Shown in pieces: positions 7,530 to 16,153 of a DNA stretch of 57,317 nt. The stretch covers positions 4,348,588 to 4,405,904 of the forward strand of contig NZ_MPPL01000001.1 in the NCBI RefSeq assembly GCF_001911425.1. The letters run 5' to 3'. The DNA is from Mucilaginibacter polytrichastri (GTDB lineage Bacteria > Bacteroidota > Bacteroidia > Sphingobacteriales > Sphingobacteriaceae). The translations under genes and the position numbers were made by a program. Each line of letters opens with the position of its first letter. Within the stretch, counting starts at the first letter, position 1. Below the pieces are notes generated by a model, which saw only the letters and a program-made list of their open reading frames with translations, did no database searches and was not told the DNA's origin.

Positions 7530-8206
7530 TATATTTTTGCTTCGGCGCGGGCAATATATTCGTCTACGTTCTGGCCTTCAGGGCTATCGCTATAGTCGGT
7601 TTTTATTTTTTTGTAAGCATCAACTGCCGACTGGTTATCTTTTTGCGCTTCGTAAACTAAGCCCAGTTTCTTTAAATAAATTGGAGATAAAAACTTGTTG
7701 TTAGCTTTATCAGCTGCTTTTTTAAAGTAGCTTGCTGCTTTATCCAAATCTTTTAACTCTACATAAGCATCACCGGTACCACCTAAAGCTTCGGCAGCAA
7801 CCATCGAATCATCGCCGTGGTAGTTACCCAAGTTGTCAACCGCTTTGCGGTATTCGCCTTTGTTTAAATAAGCTATACCCAGGTAGTAATAAGCCAGGTT
7901 AGCGGCTTTTGTATTGCTATAGTCTGAAATGATTTTTTCGAAACCAGGGTAACCGGCATCGCCTTTAATAGCTTTATCCCAGTCTTTTTTCGCCCAAAAA
8001 TCTTGCGCTACGTGCATTTGATCTGCGGCTTGGGTTTCACGTGGGCCCAGGTATACTTTCTGATAAACAAAGTAAATAACAACCAGTGCAACTACGGCTG
8101 CAATAATAAATGTTAGGCTTTTTTGGTTCTCGCGCACAAAGTTTCCGGTATGCCCAGCATCTTTTGTTTGGTTTTCTACTTTAGTATTCACCTGAGTATT
8201 CGACAT
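7529..8206 (-). CDS. Membrane-anchored tetratricopeptide repeat protein
   Basis: A 225-aa protein with an N-terminal cytoplasmic stub of about 30 residues, one membrane segment (about 33-50, LTFIIAAVVALVVIYFVY) and a periplasmic helical domain with at least three TPR-like units (YYYLGIAYLNKGEYRKAVDNL, GDAYVELKDLDKAASYFKKA, LGLVYEAQKDNQSAVDAYKKI). This layout resembles YfgM-type periplasmic adaptors. It is first in a unit with ribH, an arrangement I believe is common in Sphingobacteriaceae. A partner is not evident. Confidence 0.85.
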   Translation of the reverse strand: MSNTQVNTKVENQTKDAGHTGNFVRENQKSLTFIIAAVVALVVIYFVYQKVYLGPRETQAADQMHVAQDFWAKKDWDKAIKGDAGYPGFEKIISDYSNTKAANLAYYYLGIAYLNKGEYRKAVDNLGNYHGDDSMVAAEALGGTGDAYVELKDLDKAASYFKKAADKANNKFLSPIYLKKLGLVYEAQKDNQSAVDAYKKIKTDYSDSPEGQNVDEYIARAEAKI

Positions 8207-8228
8207 TTTTATTTTGAAATTAGGAGTG

Positions 8229-8258
8229 CAAAAATACGTTTTTATAAATTTTATACAA
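8229..8258 (-). promoter_or_regulatory. Promoter of the TPR-ribH unit
   Basis: On the minus strand TTG (8258-8256), a 19-base spacer and TATTTTTG (8236-8229) match the Bacteroidota consensus. The TPR start codon is 22 bases downstream of the box. Confidence 0.6.
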
Positions 8259-8514
8259 TAGCTTTTAAGTTAAATAGTTATACTTAGCATGTTAAGCCAC
8301 GTATAAAGCAGTGTAATATTGTTTTTTCGACGTAAAAAATTCACGTTTATGTAGAATTGTTACTTTTTTTGAGGCAACATGCTTTGTACTACCCTATCCA
8401 TTTTAAGAAGAAGTTTTGGAGCTTTGGCTATAATGATAGTATATCCTACTAAATAACCATAAAGTATCTTACCAGTTTAAATATACACATTACCCAAAAC
8501 CATACGGCTAATTG
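8259..8514. other. Non-coding divergent region before recF
   Basis: About 260 AT-rich bases between the TPR promoter and the recF -7 box. I see no small gene, RNA or convincing palindrome here. Confidence 0.5.
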
Positions 8515-8522
8515 CTAACTTT
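8515..8522 (+). promoter_or_regulatory. Putative -7 box of recF
   Basis: TAACTTTG fits TAnnTTTG and lies 11 bases before the recF ATG. No good -33 element is present at the expected distance. Confidence 0.4.
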
Positions 8523-8533
8523 GAAACCTTATT

Positions 8534-9640
8534 ATGTACCTGCAGCAATTATCTGTTATTAACTTTAAAAACTACGCCGAAGCCAGGCTGGAGCTTAGCC
8601 CCGGTGTTAATGCTTTTACAGGCAATAACGGCGCGGGTAAAACCAATTTGCTGGATGCCATCCACTACTTGTCGCTTTGTAAAAGCTATTTTAACCCGAT
8701 AGATACCCAGCAGATAATGCAGGGCACTGACGTTTTTATGGTAAGCGGCACCTTTATGAAAAACGAGCAGACTGATACCGTGGCCTGCTCGGTAAAGCGC
8801 AACCAAAAGAAACAGTTTAAACGTAATAAAAAAGATTATCAGCGCCTGGCAGATCATATTGGCTTGTTTCCGCTGGTAATGGTTTCGCCGTATGATGTAT
8901 CTATTATTATAGAGGGCAGCGAAGAACGCCGCCGTTTTGTGGATAACGTGATTTCGCAAACCGACAACCAGTACCTCGACGAACTGATTGCCTATAATAA
9001 GATCCTGATCAACCGTAATGCAGTTTTAAAACGAATGAATGAAAGCGGCAGGTTTGACATCAGCCTGCTCGAAGTATTTGATGAACAACTGGTTGCCCTG
9101 GGGGCCCGCATTTTTGAAAAGCGCAAAGCTTTTATGGATGTGTTTACCCCGATATTTAATGCGCACTACCATTTCATCAGCAATGAAGCCGAGCAGGTAG
9201 AACTGGTTTATGAGTCACAGTTATTACAGGATAACCTGGCCGACCTGCTGGTAAAATATGCCGACCGCGACCGGGTGCTGCAACGCACATCGGCAGGCAT
9301 CCACCGCGACGACCTGCTGTTTAGCATCCACGGCATGCCGATGAAGAAATTTGGTTCTCAGGGCCAGCAAAAATCATTTTTGATAGCCCTCAAGCTGGCA
9401 CAATACACCTTTCTGTATCAGCAAAAAGGATTTAAGCCATTGCTGTTGCTTGATGACATTTTTGACAAGCTTGACGAGTTTAGGGTTACCAAACTGATGC
9501 AAATGGTATCTGACCATAATTTTGGGCAGGTTTTTATAACCGATACCAGCGAACAGCGCGTTGCCGGCGTGCTAAACGGCATTGAAGTAAATTATAAGTT
9601 ATTTAAAGTAACCGGAGGAGAAGTAAATGCGCAAGACTAA
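8534..9640 (+). CDS. recF: DNA replication and repair protein RecF
   Basis: SMC-like ATPase that helps load RecA at single-stranded gaps during recombinational repair. Walker A is GNNGAGKTN (about residues 30-38), the ABC signature is SQGQQKSFLIALKLAQ (about 275-290), and Walker B is LLLLDDIFDKLD (about 304-315). The length of 368 aa is normal and the N-terminus MYLQQLSVINFKNY is typical. The downstream DciA-like gene overlaps its end by 14 bases, implying coupled translation. Confidence 0.97.
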   Translation: MYLQQLSVINFKNYAEARLELSPGVNAFTGNNGAGKTNLLDAIHYLSLCKSYFNPIDTQQIMQGTDVFMVSGTFMKNEQTDTVACSVKRNQKKQFKRNKKDYQRLADHIGLFPLVMVSPYDVSIIIEGSEERRRFVDNVISQTDNQYLDELIAYNKILINRNAVLKRMNESGRFDISLLEVFDEQLVALGARIFEKRKAFMDVFTPIFNAHYHFISNEAEQVELVYESQLLQDNLADLLVKYADRDRVLQRTSAGIHRDDLLFSIHGMPMKKFGSQGQQKSFLIALKLAQYTFLYQQKGFKPLLLLDDIFDKLDEFRVTKLMQMVSDHNFGQVFITDTSEQRVAGVLNGIEVNYKLFKVTGGEVNAQD

Positions 9641-9917
9641 CGATAAAACCCTGAAAGATGCTATTGAGCAAATGATGCAGGTATACAAGATAAAACGCAA
9701 GTTTGATGAAACCGGGATCTCGGCCTTATGGCCCGAGCTGGTGGGTAAGTCTGTAGCTAACAGAACAAAAGAGCTTTTCATCCGTGATAAAAAGCTCTTT
9801 CTGAAAATAGAATCTTCGGTTATAAAAAATGAGCTGATGCTTATCCGCACCCAAATTATAGGGAACATCAATGAGCGCTCAGGCTCGGTACTTGTTGAGG
9901 ATATTATCTTCCTTTAA
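9627..9917 (+). CDS. DUF721 / DciA-like protein
   Basis: A 96-aa protein of the DUF721 family, which includes DciA, the ancestral loader/operator of the replicative helicase DnaB. Recognisable features are the N-terminal helix, ALWPELVGKSVANRTK (about residues 31-46), and LFLKIESSVIKNELMLIRTQII (about 54-75). It lacks the long extra domain of actinobacterial or proteobacterial forms. It overlaps recF by 14 bases. DciA-like genes near recF are common, supporting a role in replication or repair. Confidence 0.82.
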   Translation: MRKTNDKTLKDAIEQMMQVYKIKRKFDETGISALWPELVGKSVANRTKELFIRDKKLFLKIESSVIKNELMLIRTQIIGNINERSGSVLVEDIIFL

Positions 9918-10101
9918 CCAGGCGTAAACGCGCAAATACATCATCACGAATTACAGAGTAGGCAATAAGCATAATGCCTGGTACCCAAAATGCCAGTTGC
10001 ACTTCCGGGTGGTTAGCAAACAGTTCGAGCCCGCCTATAATAAGTAAAGGGAAGGTAACTATATAAATAAAATATCTCAGTACTAATTTAAAATTGTTCA
10101 T
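9904..10101 (-). CDS. Small two-helix membrane protein
   Basis: A 65-aa protein with two hydrophobic segments (residues about 8-25 and 36-50) joined by an acidic, proline-containing loop, and a basic C-terminal tail (FARLRLVKGR). It is convergent with the DciA-like gene and their last 14 bases overlap. No domain is recognised. It looks real because of its topology and clean start, but could be of minor function. Confidence 0.6.
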   Translation of the reverse strand: MNNFKLVLRYFIYIVTFPLLIIGGLELFANHPEVQLAFWVPGIMLIAYSVIRDDVFARLRLVKGR

Positions 10102-10231
10102 CGCAGCTATTTTATTGTAGTGTTATAAAATTAGTTAGTTCGGGGTATTATTTGGTTATCAGTGTACAAATAATTGGTTACCTATGCACTAAAGTAAAGC
10201 TACGATAACTATTTTTATTTCCCACTACAAA

Positions 10232-10265
10232 CAAAAATAACGAGTGATATTTTACCACTCGTTAT
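10232..10265 (-). terminator. Intrinsic terminator of ndk
   Basis: ATAACGAGTG (10237-10246) pairs with CACTCGTTAT (10256-10265). On the minus strand the stem is followed by five T. It lies 26 bases past the ndk stop. Confidence 0.85.
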
Positions 10266-10291
10266 AAAATTTTCCTTAAGAGAAATAGCAA

Positions 10292-10711
10292 TTAAACTCT
10301 CTCGAAAGCCGAGAAGAAAAAGCTGCCTTCGATAGCCGCATTCTCGTCAGAGTCGGAACCATGCACAGCGTTAGCCTCGATAGATTCTGCAAAACGGTTA
10401 CGAATTGTGCCTTCGTCTGCTTTTTTAGGATCAGTAGCACCAATCAGCTTACGGAACTCTTCAACAGCATTGTCTTTTTCAAGAATAGCTGCCACAATTG
10501 GTCCGCCAGACATAAATTTAACAAGGTCGCCATAAAAAGGGCGTTCTTTATGTACCGCGTAAAACTCACCCGCTTTTTCGGCGCTAAGTGAAGTTAACTT
10601 CATTGCTTTTATACTGAATCCGGCTTTGATGATCTGGTCTAAAATACCTCCGATATGTCCGTTAGCAACGGCATCGGGTTTAATCATTGTAAAAGTTCTA
10701 TTATTTTCCAT
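10292..10711 (-). CDS. ndk: Nucleoside diphosphate kinase
   Basis: Transfers phosphate from NTPs to NDPs and balances nucleotide pools. The protein starts MENNRTFTMIKPDAV. The catalytic histidine is in NAVHGSDS (about residue 117), and the kinase body GNRFAE-like segment reads TIRNRFAESIEAN. The ATG at 10711 is chosen because it gives the family length of 139 aa and because the upstream frame extension runs into the -7 box at 10730-10737. Monocistronic, ending at a clear terminator. Confidence 0.97.
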   Translation of the reverse strand: MENNRTFTMIKPDAVANGHIGGILDQIIKAGFSIKAMKLTSLSAEKAGEFYAVHKERPFYGDLVKFMSGGPIVAAILEKDNAVEEFRKLIGATDPKKADEGTIRNRFAESIEANAVHGSDSDENAAIEGSFFFSAFERV

Positions 10712-10729
10712 AGTGTTGCAAAATTGCCG

Positions 10730-10737
10730 CAAAAATA
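10730..10737 (-). promoter_or_regulatory. Putative -7 box of ndk
   Basis: TATTTTTG on the minus strand matches TAnnTTTG and is 18 bases from the chosen ndk ATG. Confidence 0.45.
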
Positions 10738-10782
10738 ACTCTTTATGCTGATAATTAAAGAGTTTAACCGAAATAAAGCTAA

Positions 10783-10811
10783 TTGCTATTTAATTTATTT
10801 AATTAGCTTTG
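10783..10811 (+). promoter_or_regulatory. Promoter of the NrnA-like gene
   Basis: TTG (10783-10785), an 18-base spacer and TAGCTTTG (10804-10811) fit the Bacteroidota consensus. The start codon is 20 bases further on. Confidence 0.55.
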
Positions 10812-10831
10812 CACTTCGTTTTTTTTGATTA

Positions 10832-11842
10832 ATGTTAGATATTGCTTCGCTTGCAGCCCTTTTAGAGCAGCCCAAAAGAATAGTTATCACTACCCATCAT
10901 AAACCCGATGGTGATGCTTTAGGTTCGTCGCTGGGCTTATATAATTATTTAATACAACGTGGGCACCACGCCAAAGTAATTACCCCAACAGACTATCCGC
11001 AGTATTTTGATTGGATGCCGGGTAACGAAGAGGTAATCATTTATACCGATACTGTAGAACAATCGAACCAATTGATTGCCGAGGCCCAATTAATTTTCTG
11101 TTTAGATTTTAATGCCCTTGGCCGTATCAACGAAATGGGTGAGCAGGTACAAAACAGCAGTGCCTATAAAATAATGATCGATCATCACCTGGAACCACAG
11201 GATTTTGACGATTATCGTTACTGGAATATTAATGCCTGTGCTACGGCACAATTAGTATACGATTTTATTGCCACCGAGCTTAACGATAAAGCTCTGGTTA
11301 ACAAGGATGTAGCTACCTGTTTGTACACCGGTATCATGACAGACTCGGGGTCGTTCCGTTTACCAAATACTACAGCGGCAGTACACCGCGTAGTTGCAGA
11401 TCTGATTGATGCTGGCGCAGTTAACTGGAGAATCCACGAACTGGTATACGATAGCGCTACCGAAAACCGTTTACGCTTTCTGGGGCATTGTTTAGCTAAC
11501 AAACTAGTGGTTTTACAAGAGTTTAACACCGCTTATATTTCTGTTACAGAAGAAGAGCTAAAAAAATATGATATTAACACCGGCGATACAGAAGGTATTG
11601 TTAACTATGCATTATCTATTTCGGGTATAAAGCTGGCAGCCTTTATGGTACAACGTAAGGATAAGGTAAAGCTTTCTTTACGATCGCGGGGAGAATTTCC
11701 GGCAAACGAGATCTGTAAAAAGTATTTCAATGGCGGTGGCCACCGTAATGCAGCCGGGGGCGCAAGTGATGATACACTCGAAAATGTAATTGCACAATTT
11801 AAAGCACTATTACCAAATTATAAAACACTTTTAATACAATAA
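10832..11842 (+). CDS. DHH-family phosphoesterase, NrnA-like oligoribonuclease / PAP phosphatase
   Basis: A 336-aa cytoplasmic enzyme expected to degrade nanoRNA and/or 3'-phosphoadenosine 5'-phosphate. DHH motifs in order: HHKPDGDALGS (about residues 22-32), FCLDFNALGR (about 89-98), the eponymous DHH (about 117-119), and TGIMTDSGSF (about 168-177). The DHHA1 substrate-binding domain closes with GGGHRNAAGG (about 301-310). The length is normal for NrnA. A lipoprotein FKBP gene begins nine bases downstream, so the two may be co-transcribed. Confidence 0.92.
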   Translation: MLDIASLAALLEQPKRIVITTHHKPDGDALGSSLGLYNYLIQRGHHAKVITPTDYPQYFDWMPGNEEVIIYTDTVEQSNQLIAEAQLIFCLDFNALGRINEMGEQVQNSSAYKIMIDHHLEPQDFDDYRYWNINACATAQLVYDFIATELNDKALVNKDVATCLYTGIMTDSGSFRLPNTTAAVHRVVADLIDAGAVNWRIHELVYDSATENRLRFLGHCLANKLVVLQEFNTAYISVTEEELKKYDINTGDTEGIVNYALSISGIKLAAFMVQRKDKVKLSLRSRGEFPANEICKKYFNGGGHRNAAGGASDDTLENVIAQFKALLPNYKTLLIQ

Positions 11843-11851
11843 GCAATAGAA

Positions 11852-12820
11852 ATGAAAAAAAACTTAATCGTTTTTGCGGTTGCAGCTATTGGCCTTGCCA
11901 GCTGTAACGGTGGATTTAAACAAGGAGACGGCGGATTACTTTATAATATCGTTGATGACAAAACAACGCCTGTTATTAAAGGTGGCGACTTTATAAGCGC
12001 CAACATTATTACCAAAACCGATGGCGACTCTGTATTATACAGCAGCTATGATGCCGGTAAACCGGTAGCTTTCCCAATGCCGGCTAAATTGCCGTACAAG
12101 GGTGATGTTTACTCTGCTTTATTAATGATGAGCGAAGGCGATAGCGCGGTGATCAAGATCAATGCCGATTCGTTATTTAAAAAGAATTTGCCTAAGCCCC
12201 CGGGTTTTAAAGGTAAATACATTATTTACGAGGTTAAAATTAACAAGGTAATTCAAAAAGGCACATTAACAGATCAGCTTTTTGCTGCCAAAATTGACGA
12301 TTACTTTAAAGGCGAAGCTGCTAAAGTAAAAGGTTTAGAAGCAGGCAAGATCTCTAAATACATTGCCGATAACAAACTGAATGTTACCAAAACAGATTCT
12401 GGCTTATACTACCAGATTACCACACCTGGTACTGGTGCTGTGCCAAATAAAGGCGATACTGTTGTAGTTAACTATACCGGCAGGTTCTTAAACGGTAAGG
12501 TATTTGATACCAGCAATAAAGAAACAGCTCAAAAGGCTAAAATCTTTAACCCAATGCAACCATACCAGCCAATACACATCCCTGTAGGTGTGGGCGGTGT
12601 TATAGCAGGCTGGGACCAAGGTTTACAACTGTTAAACAAAGGTGCTAAAGCTACTTTTGTAATACCATCTAAACTGGCTTACGGCGAGCGTGGTATGCAG
12701 GCTATTGGCCCATACACCCCGCTTACTTTTGAGGTAGAGATCATCAACATTATCCACCCAAACCCTAATGCACCAAAACCAGTGGTACCTGTATTACCGG
12801 GGCAGCCAGCTGCAAAATAA
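11852..12820 (+). CDS. Tandem-FKBP lipoprotein, peptidyl-prolyl isomerase
   Basis: A 322-aa periplasmic or outer-membrane lipoprotein: signal peptide with lipobox GLASC (Cys about residue 18). The canonical FKBP domain is C-terminal (about 185-305), with DTVVVNYTGRFLNGKVFDTS, VIAGWDQGLQLLNKG and IPSKLAYGERG. Residues about 35-130 look like a second, degenerate FKBP fold (GDSVLYSSYDAGKPVAFPM, LLMMSEGDSAVIKI) without the usual active-site residues. The paralogue at 12883 has the same layout. A terminator separates them. Likely a folding catalyst or chaperone for envelope proteins. Confidence 0.93.
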   Translation: MKKNLIVFAVAAIGLASCNGGFKQGDGGLLYNIVDDKTTPVIKGGDFISANIITKTDGDSVLYSSYDAGKPVAFPMPAKLPYKGDVYSALLMMSEGDSAVIKINADSLFKKNLPKPPGFKGKYIIYEVKINKVIQKGTLTDQLFAAKIDDYFKGEAAKVKGLEAGKISKYIADNKLNVTKTDSGLYYQITTPGTGAVPNKGDTVVVNYTGRFLNGKVFDTSNKETAQKAKIFNPMQPYQPIHIPVGVGGVIAGWDQGLQLLNKGAKATFVIPSKLAYGERGMQAIGPYTPLTFEVEIINIIHPNPNAPKPVVPVLPGQPAAK

Positions 12821-12837
12821 TTAACAACTAAACTAAG

Positions 12838-12869
12838 AGGCTGTACATCAAAAGTGTGCAGCCTTTTTT
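12838..12869 (+). terminator. Intrinsic terminator between the two FKBP genes
   Basis: AGGCTGTACA (12838-12847) pairs with TGTGCAGCCT (12855-12864) with one G-U type pair, followed by T to 12869. It rules out the GTG-like in-frame start at 12856 for the next gene. Confidence 0.8.
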
Positions 12870-12882
12870 CTGTAATATACCC

Positions 12883-13863
12883 ATGAAAAGATTTTTTTTA
12901 TATGCCTTAGGCCTTAGCCTGCTGGGCACAGTGGCAAGTGCACAGGTTACCACCCTAACACCTAAAGGCGCACAGTACCAGGTTTTAACCCATAACGTGG
13001 GCCCTAAAATTAAACTGGATGATATTGTAACCTTCCAGGTGGTTGAAAAAACCGAGAAGGATTCTGTATTGTTTAGCACGTATGCTGCCGGCCACCCGGT
13101 ACAAATTAAGGTGCAGGCATCATCAAACGTTGCCGACCTGATGGATATTTTCCCATTATTAACCGTTAAAGACAGTGCTATTGTACGCGTACCCGTAGAT
13201 TCTGTATTTAAAGGCCATGAAACCGAGCGCCCTGCTTTTTTACCGGCAAAAAGTAACATTGTGTTTGCCATTAAAATTGTAAAGGTACAATCACTAGCCG
13301 AAGCCATTGCCGAAAGAAATGCAGGCATAGCTAAAATGCAGCAAGACGAAATGGTGAATGCCAATAAATACATTGCCGACAATAAACTGTTTGTAAAAGC
13401 TACACCAAGTGGTTTAAAATATATAATAACCCAACCATCAACCGCACGTAAACCTGCCGTTGGCGATACCCTGCTGGTAAATTATACCGGCCGTACTTTA
13501 AATGGTAAGGTTTTCGATACAAGCGTAAAAGCGGTAGCACAGGCAGCAGGCTTGCAACAGCCAGACCGCAAGTACGAACCCATTAAGGTAGTAGTTGGCC
13601 AGGGCCAGGTTATACCTGGTTGGGACGAAGGTTTGTTATTGCTCAACCAGGGGTCGAAAGCAATATTTGTAATCCCCTCTAACCTCGCCTATGGCGCACA
13701 AGGCGCAGGTGAAGATATTGCCCCATACAGCACGCTGGTATTTGATGTAGAACTGGTAAAAGTAAGCCCGGCACCGCACAAGGCACCGGCAGCTAAACCT
13801 GCTACAACGACCAAGAAGTCGATCACCAAAAAGACGACGACGACAAAAAAAACAAATAAGTAA
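12883..13863 (+). CDS. Secreted tandem-FKBP peptidyl-prolyl isomerase
   Basis: A 326-aa paralogue of the preceding protein, with a Sec signal peptide (MKRFFLYALGLSLLGTVASAQ) in place of a lipobox. The active FKBP domain is at about residues 180-300 (DTLLVNYTGRTLNGKVFDTS, VIPGWDEGLLLLNQG, IPSNLAYGAQG). An N-terminal degenerate FKBP-like half covers about 35-135. The C-terminus is a Lys/Thr/Ala-rich tail of about 30 residues. ATG 12883 is chosen because it begins the signal peptide and lies beyond the terminator; the nearer in-frame start is inside the hairpin. Confidence 0.92.
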   Translation: MKRFFLYALGLSLLGTVASAQVTTLTPKGAQYQVLTHNVGPKIKLDDIVTFQVVEKTEKDSVLFSTYAAGHPVQIKVQASSNVADLMDIFPLLTVKDSAIVRVPVDSVFKGHETERPAFLPAKSNIVFAIKIVKVQSLAEAIAERNAGIAKMQQDEMVNANKYIADNKLFVKATPSGLKYIITQPSTARKPAVGDTLLVNYTGRTLNGKVFDTSVKAVAQAAGLQQPDRKYEPIKVVVGQGQVIPGWDEGLLLLNQGSKAIFVIPSNLAYGAQGAGEDIAPYSTLVFDVELVKVSPAPHKAPAAKPATTTKKSITKKTTTTKKTNK

Positions 13864-13871
13864 TAAATATC

Positions 13872-13904
13872 AAAAAGCCTTCTGCCAATAACAGAAGGCT
13901 TTTT
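13872..13904 (+). terminator. Intrinsic terminator after the second FKBP gene
   Basis: AAAAAGCCTTCTG (13872-13884) and CAGAAGGCTTTTT (13892-13904) form a perfect 13-bp stem. The T tail merges with the -7 box of tatD. Confidence 0.88.
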
Positions 13905-13911
13905 ACATTTG
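13904..13911 (+). promoter_or_regulatory. Putative -7 box of tatD, overlapping the terminator tail
   Basis: TACATTTG fits TAnnTTTG. Only four bases separate it from the tatD ATG at 13916, so the transcript would be leaderless or nearly so. The -33 position falls in the terminator stem and shows no TTG. Confidence 0.4.
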
Positions 13912-13915
13912 CAGC

Positions 13916-14683
13916 ATGGTATTCACAGATACGCATACCCATTTTTATTACGAGACCGATGCCGGCAAACAAGCCGAAATGCTGCAGCGGTGCCTGGATA
14001 ATCATATCTCCCGTTTATTTTTGCCCAATGTTGATGCCTCCTCGGTTGAGCTGATGTTTAACATTGTTGACCGATGGCCCGAAAACTTTTTCCCGATGCT
14101 GGGCCTGCACCCTTGCGATGTAAAAGCGAACTGGCAAAACGAGATCAATAAGATAAAAGAAGCCGGTGCCGGGAGAAAAATATACGCTATTGGCGAAATA
14201 GGAATTGACCTGTACTGGGACAAAACCCTTTTGGACGAGCAACTACAGGCCTTTGAGCTACAGATACAATGGGCCAAGGAACTCAACCTGCCCATTGTGA
14301 TCCATTGCCGGGATGCCTTTGACGAAACCTACGAAGTTTTACAACGGCTGAACGATGAAAAACTTCGCGGTATATTCCATTGCTTTTCGGGCACGGTAGC
14401 GCAGGCACACAAAGTTATTGAGCTTGGTTTTTACCTGGGGATAGGCGGCGTAGTTACCTACAAAAATGCAGGGCTGGATAAAGTGGTAGAGCAAATTGAT
14501 CTGAAACACCTGGTTTTAGAAACAGATTCGCCTTACTTAACCCCGGTACCTTTTAGGGGTAAACCCAACGAAAGCTCGTATCTTAAATACGTGGCCGAAA
14601 AAATTGCCGACCTGCACCGGGTTGATGTTGCCGAGGTTGCCCGCATTACTACAGAGAATTCAAAAGTCATATTTGCAATATGA
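13916..14683 (+). CDS. tatD: TatD family metal-dependent hydrolase
   Basis: A 255-aa TIM-barrel hydrolase, of the family of 3'-5' DNA exonucleases and other phosphodiesterases. Metal-binding motifs: TDTHTHFY (about residues 4-11), GEIGIDLYW (about 92-100), VIHCRDAF (about 127-134), GIFHCFSG (about 152-159) and the C-terminal LETDSPYLTP (about 202-211). Length and motif order are normal. The start codon lies right after a -7 box. The asparaginase gene follows after 52 bases. Confidence 0.95.
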   Translation: MVFTDTHTHFYYETDAGKQAEMLQRCLDNHISRLFLPNVDASSVELMFNIVDRWPENFFPMLGLHPCDVKANWQNEINKIKEAGAGRKIYAIGEIGIDLYWDKTLLDEQLQAFELQIQWAKELNLPIVIHCRDAFDETYEVLQRLNDEKLRGIFHCFSGTVAQAHKVIELGFYLGIGGVVTYKNAGLDKVVEQIDLKHLVLETDSPYLTPVPFRGKPNESSYLKYVAEKIADLHRVDVAEVARITTENSKVIFAI

Positions 14684-14735
14684 CCATGCAATATTGACTT
14701 ATTTTTATAATTTTATCAATAAACCATAATAATAC

Positions 14736-15758
14736 ATGTGCCAGATACTGATCATTTATACCGGAGGGACAATAGGTATGATGAGCGATCCCAAAACAAA
14801 AGTACTAAGGCCCATTAACTTTGAGCAGATCATGGATAATGTGCCCGAACTGGAACGGCTGAACTGCCGCATTAAGGTTCACTCTTTTGACGAGGTTATC
14901 GACTCATCCAACATGAACCCAGCTATCTGGAGCAAACTTGCAGGGCTTATACAAGAGCACTACGACGATGTGGATGGCTTTGTGATTCTTCACGGGTCTG
15001 ATACCATGGCCTTCTCGGCAGCTGCCCTGAGCTTTATGCTCGAAAACCTGGGCAAACCGGTTATTTTTACAGGTTCTCAATTGCCCATCAGCGCTATCCG
15101 TACCGATGCTAAGGAAAACCTGATGACCGCCATTGAAATTGCTAAAGCCAAAAAGAATGGCCTGGCACGCGTGCCCGAGGTTTGTATTTATTTCGACTAT
15201 AAATTATTCCGCGGTAACCGCGCTTTTAAATATAACTCCTCTAAGTTCGAGGCATTCCGCTCGCCAAATTATCCGATCCTGGCCGAGTCGGGCGTGCACT
15301 TGCGGTTTAGCATCAACGATATCCGCCATCCGCAGCCAGATCAAAAACTCATCATCCATCAAAAATTAACCAGCGATGTAGCGGTATTGAAGCTATATCC
15401 CGGTATTGGAGCCAAGGTGGTCGAAAATATTCTTTCTGCCGATGTAAGGGGTGTTGTAATGGAAACCTTTGGCGCAGGCAATACCAGTACCGATCCCTGG
15501 TTTATAGACCTGCTTAAGCAGGCCATTGACAGCGGCAAGGTAATTATCGATATATCGCAGTGTAAAGTAGGCACGGTAGAACTGGGCCGCTACGAAACCA
15601 GCAAGCAACTGAAAGACATTGGCGTAGCCAACGGCTACGACATGACCTACGAAGCCGCCATTACCAAAGCCATGTACCTGCTGGGTAACTATGATGACCC
15701 TAAACAAATTAAAGAGTATATGGAGATGGACATCAGGGGTGAATTAACCGTATCGTAA
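14736..15758 (+). CDS. ansA: Type I (cytoplasmic) L-asparaginase
   Basis: Hydrolyses L-asparagine to aspartate and ammonia. The first catalytic threonine is in IYTGGTIGM (about residues 7-15) and the second site is VILHGSDTMAFSAAAL (about 86-101). FTGSQLPISAIRTDAKENL follows in the usual place. There is no signal peptide, and the length of 340 aa matches the AnsA branch with its C-terminal domain. The C-terminus DIRGELT is typical. Confidence 0.95.
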   Translation: MCQILIIYTGGTIGMMSDPKTKVLRPINFEQIMDNVPELERLNCRIKVHSFDEVIDSSNMNPAIWSKLAGLIQEHYDDVDGFVILHGSDTMAFSAAALSFMLENLGKPVIFTGSQLPISAIRTDAKENLMTAIEIAKAKKNGLARVPEVCIYFDYKLFRGNRAFKYNSSKFEAFRSPNYPILAESGVHLRFSINDIRHPQPDQKLIIHQKLTSDVAVLKLYPGIGAKVVENILSADVRGVVMETFGAGNTSTDPWFIDLLKQAIDSGKVIIDISQCKVGTVELGRYETSKQLKDIGVANGYDMTYEAAITKAMYLLGNYDDPKQIKEYMEMDIRGELTVS

Positions 15759-15809
15759 TCCTCACCATTGATGTTGTACCATTATTAATGGTATGATACA
15801 AGTTAAAAG

Positions 15810-15848
15810 AAAGAGTCGCCCGGCTGTATACCATGCGCCTCTTTTTTT
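15810..15848 (+). terminator. Intrinsic terminator after ansA
   Basis: AAAGAGTCGC (15810-15819) pairs with GCGCCTCTTT (15835-15844) apart from one mismatch, with T continuing to 15848. Confidence 0.7.
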
Positions 15849-16123
15849 CAACAGTATTTAAGAAATATAAGCAGAAAAGAGGCTTTGCTGTACCCTTATC
15901 AGGAGTATTTTATAAAAAATCGCGCTTAATGCTAGTGATTATACAATGTTATAATCCTAAATAAGGCAATGTAAAATGCCCACAGTGCATTGAACGCACG
16001 TTTTCGACAGAACAAACTCTACCTAAAAGATAGTTTTCATATTTTTAATATTTTTTGTAACTATTTGGTAAGAGAACGCATCTTATAGTCAGTATTTGTT
16101 CTTTATGGTCAGTTAGTTAGAAG
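15849..16123. other. Non-coding AT-rich gap between ansA and nnr
   Basis: About 275 bases between convergent genes with no credible open frame. Apart from short AT-rich runs I see no defined element. Confidence 0.5.
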
Positions 16124-16148
16124 AGCGGTTGATAATACTAAAACCGCT
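16124..16148. other. Hairpin just downstream of nnr
   Basis: AGCGGTT (16124-16130) and AACCGCT (16142-16148) form a 7-bp stem next to the nnr stop. There is no T run on the minus strand, so a terminator role is uncertain. Confidence 0.35.
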
Positions 16149-16153
16149 TATCT

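Noticed and set aside
10712..10732. Seven-codon N-terminal extension of ndk
   Set aside because: It overlaps the -7 box and makes the protein longer than the family; ATG 10711 is better.
12856..12882. Upstream in-frame start of the second FKBP gene
   Set aside because: It lies in the stem of the preceding terminator and would place nine residues before the signal peptide.
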